This document shows positions 1 through 8,716 of a stretch of 54,796 nt of DNA, one piece after another (the stretch's first letter is position 1; each line of letters starts with the position of its first letter). The notes below the pieces were generated by a model. It saw only the letters and a list, made by a program, of their open reading frames with translations, had not been told where the DNA came from and searched no databases. Made by a program: the position numbers and the translations under genes. Source of the stretch: an uncultured Bacilli bacterium (GTDB taxonomy: Bacteria; Bacillota_I; Bacilli_A; RF39; UBA660); the NCBI GenBank assembly GCA_947624565.1, contig CANQKX010000007.1:1-54796 (forward strand). Direction: 5' to 3'.

Positions 1-60
1 AAAGTGCATTTTCTTTTAAAAATACACTTTTTAGATTCAAATGCACTTTTTTGTGCACTT
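1..60. repeat. Inverted/direct AAAGTGCA repeats, possible terminator
   Basis: AAAGTGCAT at 1-9 is matched by its exact reverse complement ATGCACTTT at 41-49. Related copies occur at about 23-30 (TACACTTT) and 52-59 (TGTGCACTT). The stem lies directly downstream of the minus-strand gene that ends at 64, so it may terminate that gene, but the U-tract that would settle this would lie beyond the window edge. Confidence 0.45.
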
Positions 61-63
61 TAC

Positions 64-813
64 TTAAAATTTAACGTTATTATTATTGATTGTATAATTT
101 AAATTTTTTTCATCTTTTAAATAACTAAAATTTGAGTTGATTTTAATTAATTCACCTACAAATTTTTCGTTAGAAAGCCAACTATCAACAGAAGTTTTTA
201 AAATACCCCATTCGCCACAGTGTTCTTCATCTTTTTGTTTAAAAAATTGATCATTAGTTTCATCAACTAAATTCTCAGGTTTTTTTCTAACATTATATAG
301 TGCAATTGCATATAAAGGATATTCAAATCTAATTTGATATTCTTGTGGAAGTGAAGCAATGAATATAGCAGCAGTATCTAAATTACCATCAAATACCGCT
401 GATTCAATAACTTTTCCAACTAATTCATTATCTAAAACACCATTATCTTTTAATACTTGAAAAAATGTATAATCCTTTTTAACTGCACTATTAAGAAAAT
501 TTCTATCACATAATAGTTCGCTACTTCCAAACAATTTAAAGCAATTAACAAAATCATAACCATACTCGTTAATATTTTTTAATGTATCATTTTCAATATT
601 TCTAATAATATGTTCGTTTGGAATATGCAACATATCATCAGGTTCAGTGTTTAAATAAAAATCTTTTTCTTCAGTGTCATTAAAAGATTCTGATATAAAT
701 TTTTTACATTCCTTTCTTAATTTTTCAGAATCCTCTTCCGTATTTGCTAAAATCATACGATATATATATGCTTTTATTTCTTTTTCTACTTTTTCAAACT
801 TTATTTGTTCCAT
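64..813 (-). CDS. Hypothetical protein, 249 aa
   Basis: I do not recognise this protein. It is acidic and soluble, with no signal peptide or membrane segment. The N-terminal third is charged and helical in character, and the middle contains short hydrophobic helices around residues 85-160. It has two well-separated Cys in the middle (NCFKLF, LLCDR) and one later (EEHCGEW), with no metal-binding spacing. The start is supported by a strong AAGGAGG about ten bases upstream. It appears to be a single-gene unit with its own promoter. An ankyrin-like helical solenoid is conceivable, but no repeat consensus is visible. Confidence 0.7.
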   Translation of the reverse strand: MEQIKFEKVEKEIKAYIYRMILANTEEDSEKLRKECKKFISESFNDTEEKDFYLNTEPDDMLHIPNEHIIRNIENDTLKNINEYGYDFVNCFKLFGSSELLCDRNFLNSAVKKDYTFFQVLKDNGVLDNELVGKVIESAVFDGNLDTAAIFIASLPQEYQIRFEYPLYAIALYNVRKKPENLVDETNDQFFKQKDEEHCGEWGILKTSVDSWLSNEKFVGELIKINSNFSYLKDEKNLNYTINNNNVKF

Positions 814-842
814 ACTAATTTTTCCTCCTTTTTACAGTAATA

Positions 843-871
843 TATAATATATATTTATTGAAAAAAGTCAA
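843..871 (-). promoter_or_regulatory. Possible promoter of the 249-aa gene
   Basis: On the minus strand TTGACT (866-871) is followed after 17-19 bases by an AT-only -10 candidate (ATTATA/TATATA). The region is so AT-rich that the exact -10 box is ambiguous. Confidence 0.4.
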
Positions 872-937
872 GAAAAAATGTTAAATACACAATAAAATTT
901 ATTATTTTTTATATTTATCATAACCTATAAACAACTT

Positions 938-2563
938 TTATTTATTAAAAATTTTTTGTATTTCTTCTTTTAGTTCTTTTAATTTATTTTGAGCATTTAC
1001 TTTATTATCAGAAATTACATTTATATATATTTTTATTTTAGGCTCTGTTCCAGATGGTCTAATCATTATTGAATAACCACTTGCTATATAGTCATATTTT
1101 ATTGCGTTAGTATTAAGATCCCCTACTTCATTTAAGTAATCCTTTTTTATATAATTTTTATCTTTAAAATCAATAATTTGATTTCTAAAATCATTCATAT
1201 ATTTATCTATTATTGATGTATCTTTATATACAAAATTTAATGTTTCATTTATCATATATCCAAATTCATTATATATTTTTTCAATATAATTATTAAGTGA
1301 TATATTAATACTCTTACAATAACATAATATTTCAAGCATCATAATCATACTAGAAAATCCGCATTTATCTAGTATATCAATATTAAACATATATCCTATG
1401 CTTTCTTCAAATCCAAATATATAATTATAATCTTTTTTATTTAAATTTATTATTTTATTTGCTATATTTTTACATCCAGTTAAAACTTCATATACGTTTA
1501 CATTATATTTTTTTGCTATTTTATCAAAGTATGGACTAGTTACAATACTTCTAACTACATATGAATTTTTCTTTATTTTAATATTATTTAAAATATAATA
1601 TAAGAATATACATCCAACTAAATTTCCATTAATATATTCATATTTATCATTATTTTTATATACTACCCCTAACCTATCTGCATCTGGATCAGTCGCAAGA
1701 ATTATATCTGAATTATTTTCTTTAGCATATTTTATAGATAATTCATAATTAAAATCATATTCAGGATTAGGTTCAGGTGCTGTCTTAAAATTACCATCAT
1801 AAACACATTGTTCTTTTACTATATTATAATTAAATTTATATTTATTAAATATTTCTTTTGCTGTATCTAACCCTACTCCATGAAAAGATGTATATGTAAT
1901 ATTTATTTTAGGTGCATATTTTTCTATTAATTTCTTATTAATTATTGTATTTTCATTTTCTTTAATAAAGCTTTTATGTTCATTATCATCTACATAATAA
2001 AATAATTTGTTATTTAAAGGTGCTTTTTTTATTAATTTAAAGTCATTAATATTATTTATCTCCTTGATTATTAATTCGTCTTCAGATGGCATTATTTGAC
2101 ATCCTAAAGAGTTATATATTTTATATCCATTATATTCTTTAGAATTATGAGAAGATGTTATTACAATACCATAATTACATTTTAAATATTTAACACTATA
2201 AGAAAGTTCTGGAGTTGATGTATATTTTTTAAATAAATATGTTTTTATACCATAATAATTTAGTATTAATGCTGAATTATATGCGAATGTATCTGAATCA
2301 TTTCTAGTATCATAAGCAATTACAACAGATGCATTTTTACAATTTTTGTTTATATAATTTGCAAAACCTGTTGTAATTTTACCAATTGTATATTTATTAA
2401 TTTTACTAGATCCTAATCCCATTTTAGATCTAATACCTGCAGTACCAAATGTTAAAGGCTTACTAAAGGATTCATCTATTTCTTCTTTAGACATATTTTT
2501 TAATATAGTTTTATCACTTTCATCAATATATTTACTATTTAACCATTCTTCATATGTATTCAT
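938..2563 (-). CDS. pgcA: Phosphoglucomutase / phosphomannomutase (PgcA type)
   Basis: This alpha-D-phosphohexomutase interconverts glucose-1-phosphate and glucose-6-phosphate (or the mannose forms), feeding cell-envelope sugar synthesis in the cytoplasm. The 541-residue length fits the long PgcA-type enzymes. Visible motifs in order are the N-terminal TFGTAGIR, the phosphoserine loop SSHNSKEYNGYK near residue 140, the magnesium loop DPDADR near residue 290, the sugar-binding loop GFEESIGYM near residue 385, and the C-terminal phosphate-binding RPSGTEPK near residue 505. The phosphoserine loop reads TSSHNS where TASHNP is usual; the phosphorylated Ser and the His are kept. The start follows AGGTGATAATATG. 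The gene lies 58 bases downstream of xerD with its own -10 box. Confidence 0.92.
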   Translation of the reverse strand: MNTYEEWLNSKYIDESDKTILKNMSKEEIDESFSKPLTFGTAGIRSKMGLGSSKINKYTIGKITTGFANYINKNCKNASVVIAYDTRNDSDTFAYNSALILNYYGIKTYLFKKYTSTPELSYSVKYLKCNYGIVITSSHNSKEYNGYKIYNSLGCQIMPSEDELIIKEINNINDFKLIKKAPLNNKLFYYVDDNEHKSFIKENENTIINKKLIEKYAPKINITYTSFHGVGLDTAKEIFNKYKFNYNIVKEQCVYDGNFKTAPEPNPEYDFNYELSIKYAKENNSDIILATDPDADRLGVVYKNNDKYEYINGNLVGCIFLYYILNNIKIKKNSYVVRSIVTSPYFDKIAKKYNVNVYEVLTGCKNIANKIINLNKKDYNYIFGFEESIGYMFNIDILDKCGFSSMIMMLEILCYCKSINISLNNYIEKIYNEFGYMINETLNFVYKDTSIIDKYMNDFRNQIIDFKDKNYIKKDYLNEVGDLNTNAIKYDYIASGYSIMIRPSGTEPKIKIYINVISDNKVNAQNKLKELKEEIQKIFNK

Positions 2564-2578
2564 ATTATCACCTATTTA

Positions 2579-2608
2579 ATTATACTATTTTAAAAAGATA
2601 ATTGTAAA
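2579..2608 (-). promoter_or_regulatory. Promoter of pgcA
   Basis: On the minus strand TTTACA (2603-2608), an 18-base spacer and TATAAT (2579-2584) lie just ahead of AGGTGATAATATG. The -10 flank is nearly identical to that of the xerD promoter. Confidence 0.6.
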
Positions 2609-2621
2609 TATAATTATACAT

Positions 2622-3509
2622 TTACTTGTCAATCTTACTTCTAGGATGTGCTTTATTATAATTTTCTTTAACATAATTATCACTCATATGAGTATATATT
2701 TGTGTAGTTTCAATATTTTCATGGCCAAGCATAGTTTGTACACTTCTTAAATCTGCACCATTACTTATTAAGTGAGTAGCAAATGAGTGTCTTATAGTAT
2801 GTGGTGATATATCTTTATTTATTCCTTTTTCTAAAGCAAGTAATTTTAATATTTTAAAAAATCCTTGTCTTGTTAATTTATCACCTCTTGAATTTAAAAA
2901 TAATGTATTAGTTATTTTACCTTTTAATAATGTATTTCTATATACGTATATATAATCATGTAAACAATTAGTTGCAATATTGCTAAGAGGTACTATTCTT
3001 TCTTTACTTCCTTTACCAAAACATCTTACAATATTCATATCAAAATCTATATCATTTACATCTAAGTTAAGAAGTTCTGATACTCTAAGTCCAGAAGAAT
3101 ACATAAGTTCAAGCATCGCTTTATTTCTATAATCATATGCATTGTTACAATTAATATCTAATAGTTTATCTATTTCTTCTTCAGATAATACATGAGGTAA
3201 GGTTTTTGGTGTTTTAAGACCAGTTATATCATCAGTTGGATCCTCATTAATTAATCCTTTTCTACTTAAAAATTTAAAATAATTTCTAATAGATACTATA
3301 TGTCTATTAACAGTTTTAGCATTTTTTTCTTTACTTATATATGTAATATAGTTTAAAATATCCTTTTTTGTTATTTTATTATATTCTTTATTAACGTATA
3401 AAAAAAATGAAGTTAAATCTCTTTTATATCCATCTGATGTATTTTTACTAAGTTGTCTTTCAATATTAATATAGTTCATATAATCATTTAATTGTTTATT
3501 AATATCCAT
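2622..3509 (-). CDS. xerD: Tyrosine site-specific recombinase, XerD-like
   Basis: This is a tyrosine recombinase of the XerC/XerD family, expected to resolve chromosome dimers at dif. At 295 residues it has normal family length. The N-terminal SAM-like core-binding domain spans about residues 1-90. The catalytic domain shows the first Arg in SSGLRVSEL, the beta-hairpin Lys in GKGSKER, the H-x-x-R box in HTIRHSFATHL, the second His in LGHENIETTQ, and the Tyr nucleophile in QIYTHM. The start follows AAGGTGATAATATG. It is transcribed divergently from rarA. XerD is preferred over XerC from overall resemblance, so that assignment is moderate. Confidence 0.9.
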   Translation of the reverse strand: MDINKQLNDYMNYINIERQLSKNTSDGYKRDLTSFFLYVNKEYNKITKKDILNYITYISKEKNAKTVNRHIVSIRNYFKFLSRKGLINEDPTDDITGLKTPKTLPHVLSEEEIDKLLDINCNNAYDYRNKAMLELMYSSGLRVSELLNLDVNDIDFDMNIVRCFGKGSKERIVPLSNIATNCLHDYIYVYRNTLLKGKITNTLFLNSRGDKLTRQGFFKILKLLALEKGINKDISPHTIRHSFATHLISNGADLRSVQTMLGHENIETTQIYTHMSDNYVKENYNKAHPRSKIDK

Positions 3510-3526
3510 ATTATCACCTTAATTTA

Positions 3527-3555
3527 ATTATACTATTTAGAAGAATAAAAGACAA
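3527..3555 (-). promoter_or_regulatory. Promoter of xerD
   Basis: On the minus strand TTGTCT (3550-3555), a 17-base spacer and TATAAT (3527-3532) lie upstream of the AAGGTGATAATATG start region. Confidence 0.6.
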
Positions 3556-3610
3556 TTAAAACATAGATTAAAGTTTAGAAATATAGTATAATTAATATGG
3601 AAGTGATTAT

Positions 3611-4834
3611 ATGAATAAGCCACTAGCTATTAAATTAAGACCTAATAATATAGATGAAATAATAGGACAAGAACATTTAGTTTCAGATGGTGCGCCTATT
3701 AGAAATTTTGTTAATAATAATAGAATATTTTCAATGATTTTGTATGGAGAACCAGGTATTGGTAAAACATCAATCGCAACTGCTATATGCAATTCTATTA
3801 ATATGAAATATAGATTACTAAATGCTACTATAAATAACAAAAAAGATATAGAAGTAGTAATTGAAGAAGCAAAAATGTATGATGGAATAATACTAATAAT
3901 GGATGAAATACATAGATTAAATAAAGATAAACAAGATATACTTTTGCCACACTTAGAAACTGGATTAATAACTTTAATTGGTCTTACTACATCTAATCCA
4001 TATCATAAAATTAATCCCGCAATTAGAAGTAGATGTCAAATATTTGAACTAAAACCATTAACATTAGATGAAGTTAAAATTGGTATTAATAGAGCAATTA
4101 AAAGTGATGAATTAAAAGGTATAAAAATTAAAGATGATGTTATTGATTATATAGCAAAATTATCATCTGGTGATTTAAGAAGTGCTTATAATTTACTTGA
4201 AATATCATATTATAGTACTAGTGATAAAAATATAACTATGGATGTAGTAAAAAAAATAAATAATAAACCTGCTTTATTTGCTGATAAAAATGAAACAGGT
4301 CATTATGATTTACTTAGTGCTTTTCAAAAATCTATTAGAGGTTCTGATGTAAATGCTGCTCTTCATTATTTAGCAAGACTTTTAGTTATAGAAGATTTAG
4401 ATAGTATATATAGAAGAATGACTGTAATTGCTTATGAAGATATTGGGCTTGCAAATCCATCTATTGGACCTAAAGTTGATGCGTGTATTAATGCTTGTGA
4501 AAGAGTTGGACTTCCAGAGGCAACTATACCATTATCAGTTGTAATTATTGAAATGGCTTTATCTCCTAAATCAAATAGCGCTAATGAGGCTTTAAATGCT
4601 GCGATTAAAGATATTGAAAGTGGTAATAATTATCCTATACCAGAAACAATTAGAATTGATTCTACTATATATAAATATCCTCATAACTATAAAGGTTCTT
4701 ATGTAAAACAACAATATATGCCAGATAATTTAATAAATACAGAATATTATAAAGCAAAATTAACTAGTAAATATGAAAAAATGTTAAATGATGTCTATGA
4801 GAAAATAAAACAAATTAATAAAACAGAAGATTAA
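3611..4834 (+). CDS. rarA: Replication-associated recombination protein A (RarA/MgsA)
   Basis: This is an AAA+ ATPase of the RarA/WRNIP1 family, which acts at stalled replication forks. Its 407 residues match the family. The N-terminal LRP and IIGQEHL stretch is characteristic, Walker A is GEPGIGKTS near residue 46, Walker B is LIMDEIHR near residue 96, and the SRCQIF region holds sensor and arginine-finger residues. The C-terminal half has the typical YEDIGLANPS and tetramerisation region. The start has GGAAGTGAT upstream. It is one of the few plus-strand genes and converges on tcdA. The rarA-tcdA neighbourhood is as in Bacillus (yrvN-yrvM). Confidence 0.95.
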   Translation: MNKPLAIKLRPNNIDEIIGQEHLVSDGAPIRNFVNNNRIFSMILYGEPGIGKTSIATAICNSINMKYRLLNATINNKKDIEVVIEEAKMYDGIILIMDEIHRLNKDKQDILLPHLETGLITLIGLTTSNPYHKINPAIRSRCQIFELKPLTLDEVKIGINRAIKSDELKGIKIKDDVIDYIAKLSSGDLRSAYNLLEISYYSTSDKNITMDVVKKINNKPALFADKNETGHYDLLSAFQKSIRGSDVNAALHYLARLLVIEDLDSIYRRMTVIAYEDIGLANPSIGPKVDACINACERVGLPEATIPLSVVIIEMALSPKSNSANEALNAAIKDIESGNNYPIPETIRIDSTIYKYPHNYKGSYVKQQYMPDNLINTEYYKAKLTSKYEKMLNDVYEKIKQINKTED

Positions 4835-4845
4835 TCTTCTGTTTT
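4820..4845. terminator. Bidirectional palindromic terminator between rarA and tcdA
   Basis: This is a perfect 26-base palindrome with arms AAAACAGAAGATT and AATCTTCTGTTTT. It contains both stop codons: rarA TAA at 4832-4834 and tcdA TAA, complementary to 4831-4833. Both proteins therefore end in the same residues, KTED. AT-rich tracts flank it on both sides. Confidence 0.85.
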
Positions 4846-5508
4846 AATTATATCTTTTATTATATAATCTGCAATTAATATTCCTGCAATATTAGGTACT
4901 ACACTATATGATCCTAATGATTTATTTTTTATACATTCTTCATTACTAGATAATACTGTTACTTTATCATTTATATTAAGTTTATTTAATTCATGTCTTA
5001 TTACTTTAGCAAGAGGATCATAAGTAGTATTTTTTATGTCTGTTATAGTAAGTTTTTTAGGATCAATTTTATTAGCAGTACCCATAGATGATATAAAATT
5101 AATATTTCTATTTAAACACTCTCTAATAAGCATTATTTTAGTTGATACAGTATCGCATGCATCTATTAAATAATCAATATTATATTTAAATAATTCTTTT
5201 TTATTATCTTCATTTAAAAATATATTTAATTTAATTATATTAACATTTTTATTTATATCTTTAATTCTTTTTTCAAATGCATCAACTTTATATTTATCAA
5301 TATTTGAATCAGTTGCTATTATTTGTCTATTTTTATTTGTAATTTCAATAGTATCTTTATCTACTATAATAATATTTTCAATAGAATTTCTAATTAATGT
5401 TTCAAGAACATATCCACCTACTCCACCAAGACCAATAACTGCTACTGTTTTATTTTTAAGTTTTTTAATATTATCATCACCAATAATTTTTTCTAATCTT
5501 TCAAACAT
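4831..5508 (-). CDS. tcdA: tRNA threonylcarbamoyladenosine dehydratase (TcdA-like)
   Basis: This ThiF/MoeB/E1-like enzyme is expected to adenylate and cyclise t6A37 to ct6A in tRNA. The nucleotide-binding glycine loop is GLGGVGGYV near residue 27, followed by the acidic strand end DKDTI and the NKNRQI motif typical of E1-like adenylating enzymes. The IDACDT motif and the DPLAKVIRHEL segment are characteristic of the YgdL/TcdA subgroup. At 225 residues it is slightly shorter than Bacillus YrvM. The start follows AAAGGTGATATTATG. It overlaps rarA by four bases at the stops, in a conserved neighbourhood with the 6S RNA gene and aspS. Confidence 0.88.
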   Translation of the reverse strand: MFERLEKIIGDDNIKKLKNKTVAVIGLGGVGGYVLETLIRNSIENIIIVDKDTIEITNKNRQIIATDSNIDKYKVDAFEKRIKDINKNVNIIKLNIFLNEDNKKELFKYNIDYLIDACDTVSTKIMLIRECLNRNINFISSMGTANKIDPKKLTITDIKNTTYDPLAKVIRHELNKLNINDKVTVLSSNEECIKNKSLGSYSVVPNIAGILIADYIIKDIIKTED

Positions 5509-5550
5509 AATATCACCTTTAATGATTATATCATATAGTTAATATTATAT

Positions 5551-6639
5551 CTAATTAATTTTATATTTATATAGTTCATAAATAATTGATAATATTGGTA
5601 CACATAAAATTAGTCCTAGTATACCAAAATTAATTCCAGAAATAATAGAAACGATAAAGACTATAATACCTGGTACATTAAAATTCTTTTCCATCAATTT
5701 TGGCATTATAAAATTACTTTCAATAAAGTTTGCAACTATTACAATACCTATAAATAACAATGATTTTATTATTGAATTAGGCAAAATTAGTATAAGACCA
5801 ATAATAGTTGCAATAAAAAGTCCTACTACAGGAATAAGTGTCAATACTGATATTATAATAGAAATAGATATTGAATAAGGTATTCTTAAAATTAGCATTA
5901 ATATTAATGAAATAATTCCAATAATTATAGCTTGTAAAACTTGCAATATAATAAATTTTTCAAATTTATCTTTAGTTATATTACTAATTTTTAGTAATTT
6001 TTTATATTTTTTTATTGTCAAATGTTTTTTTATAAATTCATTTACAGTTTTTTTGACTTTTTCTTTTCTTAATAATATTAAAATTGATATTATAATTCCT
6101 AAAAATATATTAATAACAAAATTTGTTATATTTCTAACTATATGAATAGAACTAAATGCTAAACCACTTGAATTATTATTTATTATTTTCAAAGTATCTG
6201 AAGTTATATTTTTTAAATTTATTTTATTAATAATATTTTTGATATATTGATTATTATTTAAAAAATCATTGTAAATTGTTTTAATATTATTTAATAGATT
6301 TGGTATTTTTTTTGATAATATGTCTATTGTATTAATAATTTGAGGAATAATTAATATAATAGTCATAACAACAATAAAACTAAGTATTAATAGTGTTAAA
6401 ATAACAGATATCAATCTTTTTTTATTTTTATTTTTTACTTTTAATTTTCTATCAAATAGTTTAACTAAAATATTAAGTATAAAAGCAATTATAAAGCCAT
6501 ATATCAATGGGCTTATGATATTAAAAATAATATATATTACATACATTGCTTTTTTAAATTGAAAAATAAAAAAGCAAAGAATTATTGCATATGTTATTAG
6601 TAATAAATTTTTTTGAATATTATTATTTGATTTAGTCAT
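5551..6639 (-). CDS. AI-2E family transporter (membrane protein), copy 1
   Basis: This is an integral membrane protein of the AI-2E/PerM exporter family. It has a cluster of N-terminal membrane segments, a soluble amphipathic region (about residues 90-160) and a C-terminal block of four to five hydrophobic helices containing NFIMPKLMEKN and GLILCVPILS, which are family hallmarks. I chose the start at 6639, because GGTGATATTATG precedes it; an upstream in-frame ATG at 6684 lacks such a site and lies close to the 6S RNA terminator. The substrate is not evident, and family members also include sodium/proton antiporters. A paralogue is encoded at 11981-13033. Confidence 0.85.
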   Translation of the reverse strand: MTKSNNNIQKNLLLITYAIILCFFIFQFKKAMYVIYIIFNIISPLIYGFIIAFILNILVKLFDRKLKVKNKNKKRLISVILTLLILSFIVVMTIILIIPQIINTIDILSKKIPNLLNNIKTIYNDFLNNNQYIKNIINKINLKNITSDTLKIINNNSSGLAFSSIHIVRNITNFVINIFLGIIISILILLRKEKVKKTVNEFIKKHLTIKKYKKLLKISNITKDKFEKFIILQVLQAIIIGIISLILMLILRIPYSISISIIISVLTLIPVVGLFIATIIGLILILPNSIIKSLLFIGIVIVANFIESNFIMPKLMEKNFNVPGIIVFIVSIISGINFGILGLILCVPILSIIYELYKYKIN

Positions 6640-6690
6640 AATATCACCATTAATATTATTTAATAAATATGATATATTATTCAAAAAAAT

Positions 6691-6864
6691 AAAAAAACCT
6701 AAAAAGGTCAGGGACGATAAACCTACACATATGTGCAGGTGGGCACCCCATAATAGATTTTAGGATCCTTATTAAAAATAAGTATTCGACACCATCTACT
6801 AATTCTGGTTCCCTTATAGATCGTTTAGTGGGTTTTATGTTCACCTGATTGTTCCTTCTTAGGT
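6691..6864 (-). ncRNA. ssrS: 6S RNA (SsrS-like)
   Basis: This transcript of about 174 nt lies between aspS and the AI-2E/tcdA genes on the minus strand. Its ends pair: ACCUAAGAAGG (complement of 6854-6864) forms an 11-bp closing stem with CCUUUUUAGGU (complement of 6697-6707), followed immediately by a U-tract acting as terminator. The interior is much richer in G and C than the surroundings and can fold into a long imperfect hairpin. In Bacillus subtilis, as I recall, the 6S-1 gene lies between aspS and yrvM (tcdA), so position also supports the call. 6S RNA binds the sigma-A holoenzyme. The central bubble was not modelled. Confidence 0.8.
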
Positions 6865-6870
6865 AATTTA

Positions 6871-6880
6871 ATTATAACAT
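6871..6880 (-). promoter_or_regulatory. Extended -10 promoter of 6S RNA
   Basis: The minus strand reads TGTTATAAT (6871-6879), a perfect TATAAT with the TG extension. It lies about seven bases before the first paired base of the RNA. The -35 position (about 6894-6899, TTTATT) is poor, so the extended -10 is probably the main element. Confidence 0.7.
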
Positions 6881-6921
6881 ATGTATAATAAAAAAATAAA
6901 GTAGTTTGACAAAAGTTTACT

Positions 6922-8661
6922 TTATTTTTCTATTTTTATTTTTAAATCCTGTAATTGCTTAATATCTACTTCATTTGGAGCATCACTCATAAGACAACTT
7001 GCAGATGATGTTTTAGGAAATGCTATTACATCTTTTATATTATCTGTTTCACATAAAAGCATAGTAAGTCTTTCAAGGCCAATTGCAAGACCTCCGTGTG
7101 GTGGAGTTCCATATTTAAATGCATTTACGAAAAATCCAAATTTATCTTTTATTTCTTCTTTAGTAAGTTCTAATGCTTCAAACATTTTTTGTTGCACATC
7201 TGCTGTATGAATACGAATAGATCCACCACCTGTTTCATAACCATTACAAACTATATCGTATGCTTTAGAATAACAATTTTCTTTATCTGTAAGTAATTTA
7301 TCAATATCTTCATCTTTTGGAGCAGTAAATGGATGATGAGATGATACATATCTACCCTCTTCTTCACTATATTCAAAAGATGGAAAATCAACAACCCAAA
7401 GTAATTTATAATCATCATTTTTATATAATTGTAAATCTTTAGCTATTTTACATCTAAGTGCACCAAGTGATTGTTTTACAATTAATCTTTCTCCTGCAGT
7501 TATTAATATCAAATCATTATCTTTAATTTTTAATTTTTTTATTAATTCTTTACTTATATTATCATCTAATATTTTAGCAATACTACCTGTAAATTCTTCA
7601 TTATATTTTAAGAAAAACAAACCATTTGCTTTATAATTTTTAACAAAATCTGCTAAAACATCTATATCTTTTCTTGAATATTTATCAGCAGCATTTTTAA
7701 CTACAATAGCATTTATTATGCCATTATCATTAACTATATTATTAAATATGGCAAAATCTGCTTTATTAAGTAACTCAGTAACATCAATAATTTCCATACC
7801 AAATCTAAGATCTGGTCTATCAGAACCATATTTATCAATCGCATCACAATATTTCATTCTCATAAGAGGTAACTTAATGTTAACATTTTTTATTTCTTTA
7901 AATATTTTTTTAAATAACTTTTCAGTAATATTCATTACATCTTCTTCACAAACAAAACTCATTTCCATATCTATTTGAGTAAATTCTGGTTGTCTATCTG
8001 CCCTTAAATCTTCATCTCTAAAACATCTAGCAATTTGATAATATCTTTCAATACCACCAATCATTAATAATTGTTTATATATTTGAGGACTTTGTGGAAG
8101 TGCATAAAAACTTCCCTTATTTACTCTACTAGGTACAAGGTAATCTCTTGCTCCCTCAGGAGTAGATTTAGACAAAATTGGAGTTTCTACCTCTATAAAA
8201 TCATTATCATTAAAGAATTTTCTAGCACACATCATAATTTTATGTCTAGTTATTAAATTATTTTTAATTTCATCTCTTCTTAAATCCAAATATCTATATT
8301 TAAGTCTTGTATCTTCTAATGCATCATTTTTATCAAGTTCAAAAACTGGAGTACTTGCCTCATTTAATATTTCTATTTCTGATACAATTACTTCTATATC
8401 ACCTGTTTTTAAATTAGGATTTTTATTTAATCTTTCCTTTATTTTACCCTTTACTTTAAGTACATACTCATTTCTTATTTTTTCTGCTAATTCATAACAT
8501 GAACTATCTGGATTTATAGTAAGTTGTATAATTCCACTTCTATCTCTTAAATCTATAAATATTATCCCGCCTAAATTTCTAACTTTTGATGCCCATCCAT
8601 ATAATTCAACATCTTCATTTATATTTTTAATATTAAAATCAATATTATTATATTTCTTCAT
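6922..8661 (-). CDS. aspS: Aspartate--tRNA ligase
   Basis: This class IIb aminoacyl-tRNA synthetase charges tRNA-Asp. It has the bacterial length of 579 residues. An N-terminal OB-fold anticodon-binding domain (about 1-105, with VRNLGG and FIDLRDRSG) precedes the catalytic core. Motif 2 is RCFRDEDLR near residue 215, followed by QPEFTQIDMEMSF. The bacterial GAD insertion spans about residues 275-410. Motif 3 is GLAIGLERL near residue 540. The stop lies about 58 bases upstream of the 6S RNA start. No T-box is seen upstream. Confidence 0.97.
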   Translation of the reverse strand: MKKYNNIDFNIKNINEDVELYGWASKVRNLGGIIFIDLRDRSGIIQLTINPDSSCYELAEKIRNEYVLKVKGKIKERLNKNPNLKTGDIEVIVSEIEILNEASTPVFELDKNDALEDTRLKYRYLDLRRDEIKNNLITRHKIMMCARKFFNDNDFIEVETPILSKSTPEGARDYLVPSRVNKGSFYALPQSPQIYKQLLMIGGIERYYQIARCFRDEDLRADRQPEFTQIDMEMSFVCEEDVMNITEKLFKKIFKEIKNVNIKLPLMRMKYCDAIDKYGSDRPDLRFGMEIIDVTELLNKADFAIFNNIVNDNGIINAIVVKNAADKYSRKDIDVLADFVKNYKANGLFFLKYNEEFTGSIAKILDDNISKELIKKLKIKDNDLILITAGERLIVKQSLGALRCKIAKDLQLYKNDDYKLLWVVDFPSFEYSEEEGRYVSSHHPFTAPKDEDIDKLLTDKENCYSKAYDIVCNGYETGGGSIRIHTADVQQKMFEALELTKEEIKDKFGFFVNAFKYGTPPHGGLAIGLERLTMLLCETDNIKDVIAFPKTSSASCLMSDAPNEVDIKQLQDLKIKIEK

Positions 8662-8716
8662 TATTTCACTTCTTTCTCATGAATATATGTATATTTTTGT
8701 TCAATAATATTTAGTA

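Noticed and set aside
64-813. Ankyrin-repeat protein
   Set aside because: Short helices alternate with turns, but no 33-residue spacing or TPLH/GADVN-like motif can be found.
6639-6684. Longer start for the first AI-2E gene
   Set aside because: The 15-codon extension lacks a binding site and approaches the 6S terminator, whereas GGTGATATTATG marks the inner start.
6906-6934. Plus-strand TTGACA as a promoter
   Set aside because: It points into the end of aspS from the 3' side, with no -10 box at the proper distance and no plus-strand gene nearby.
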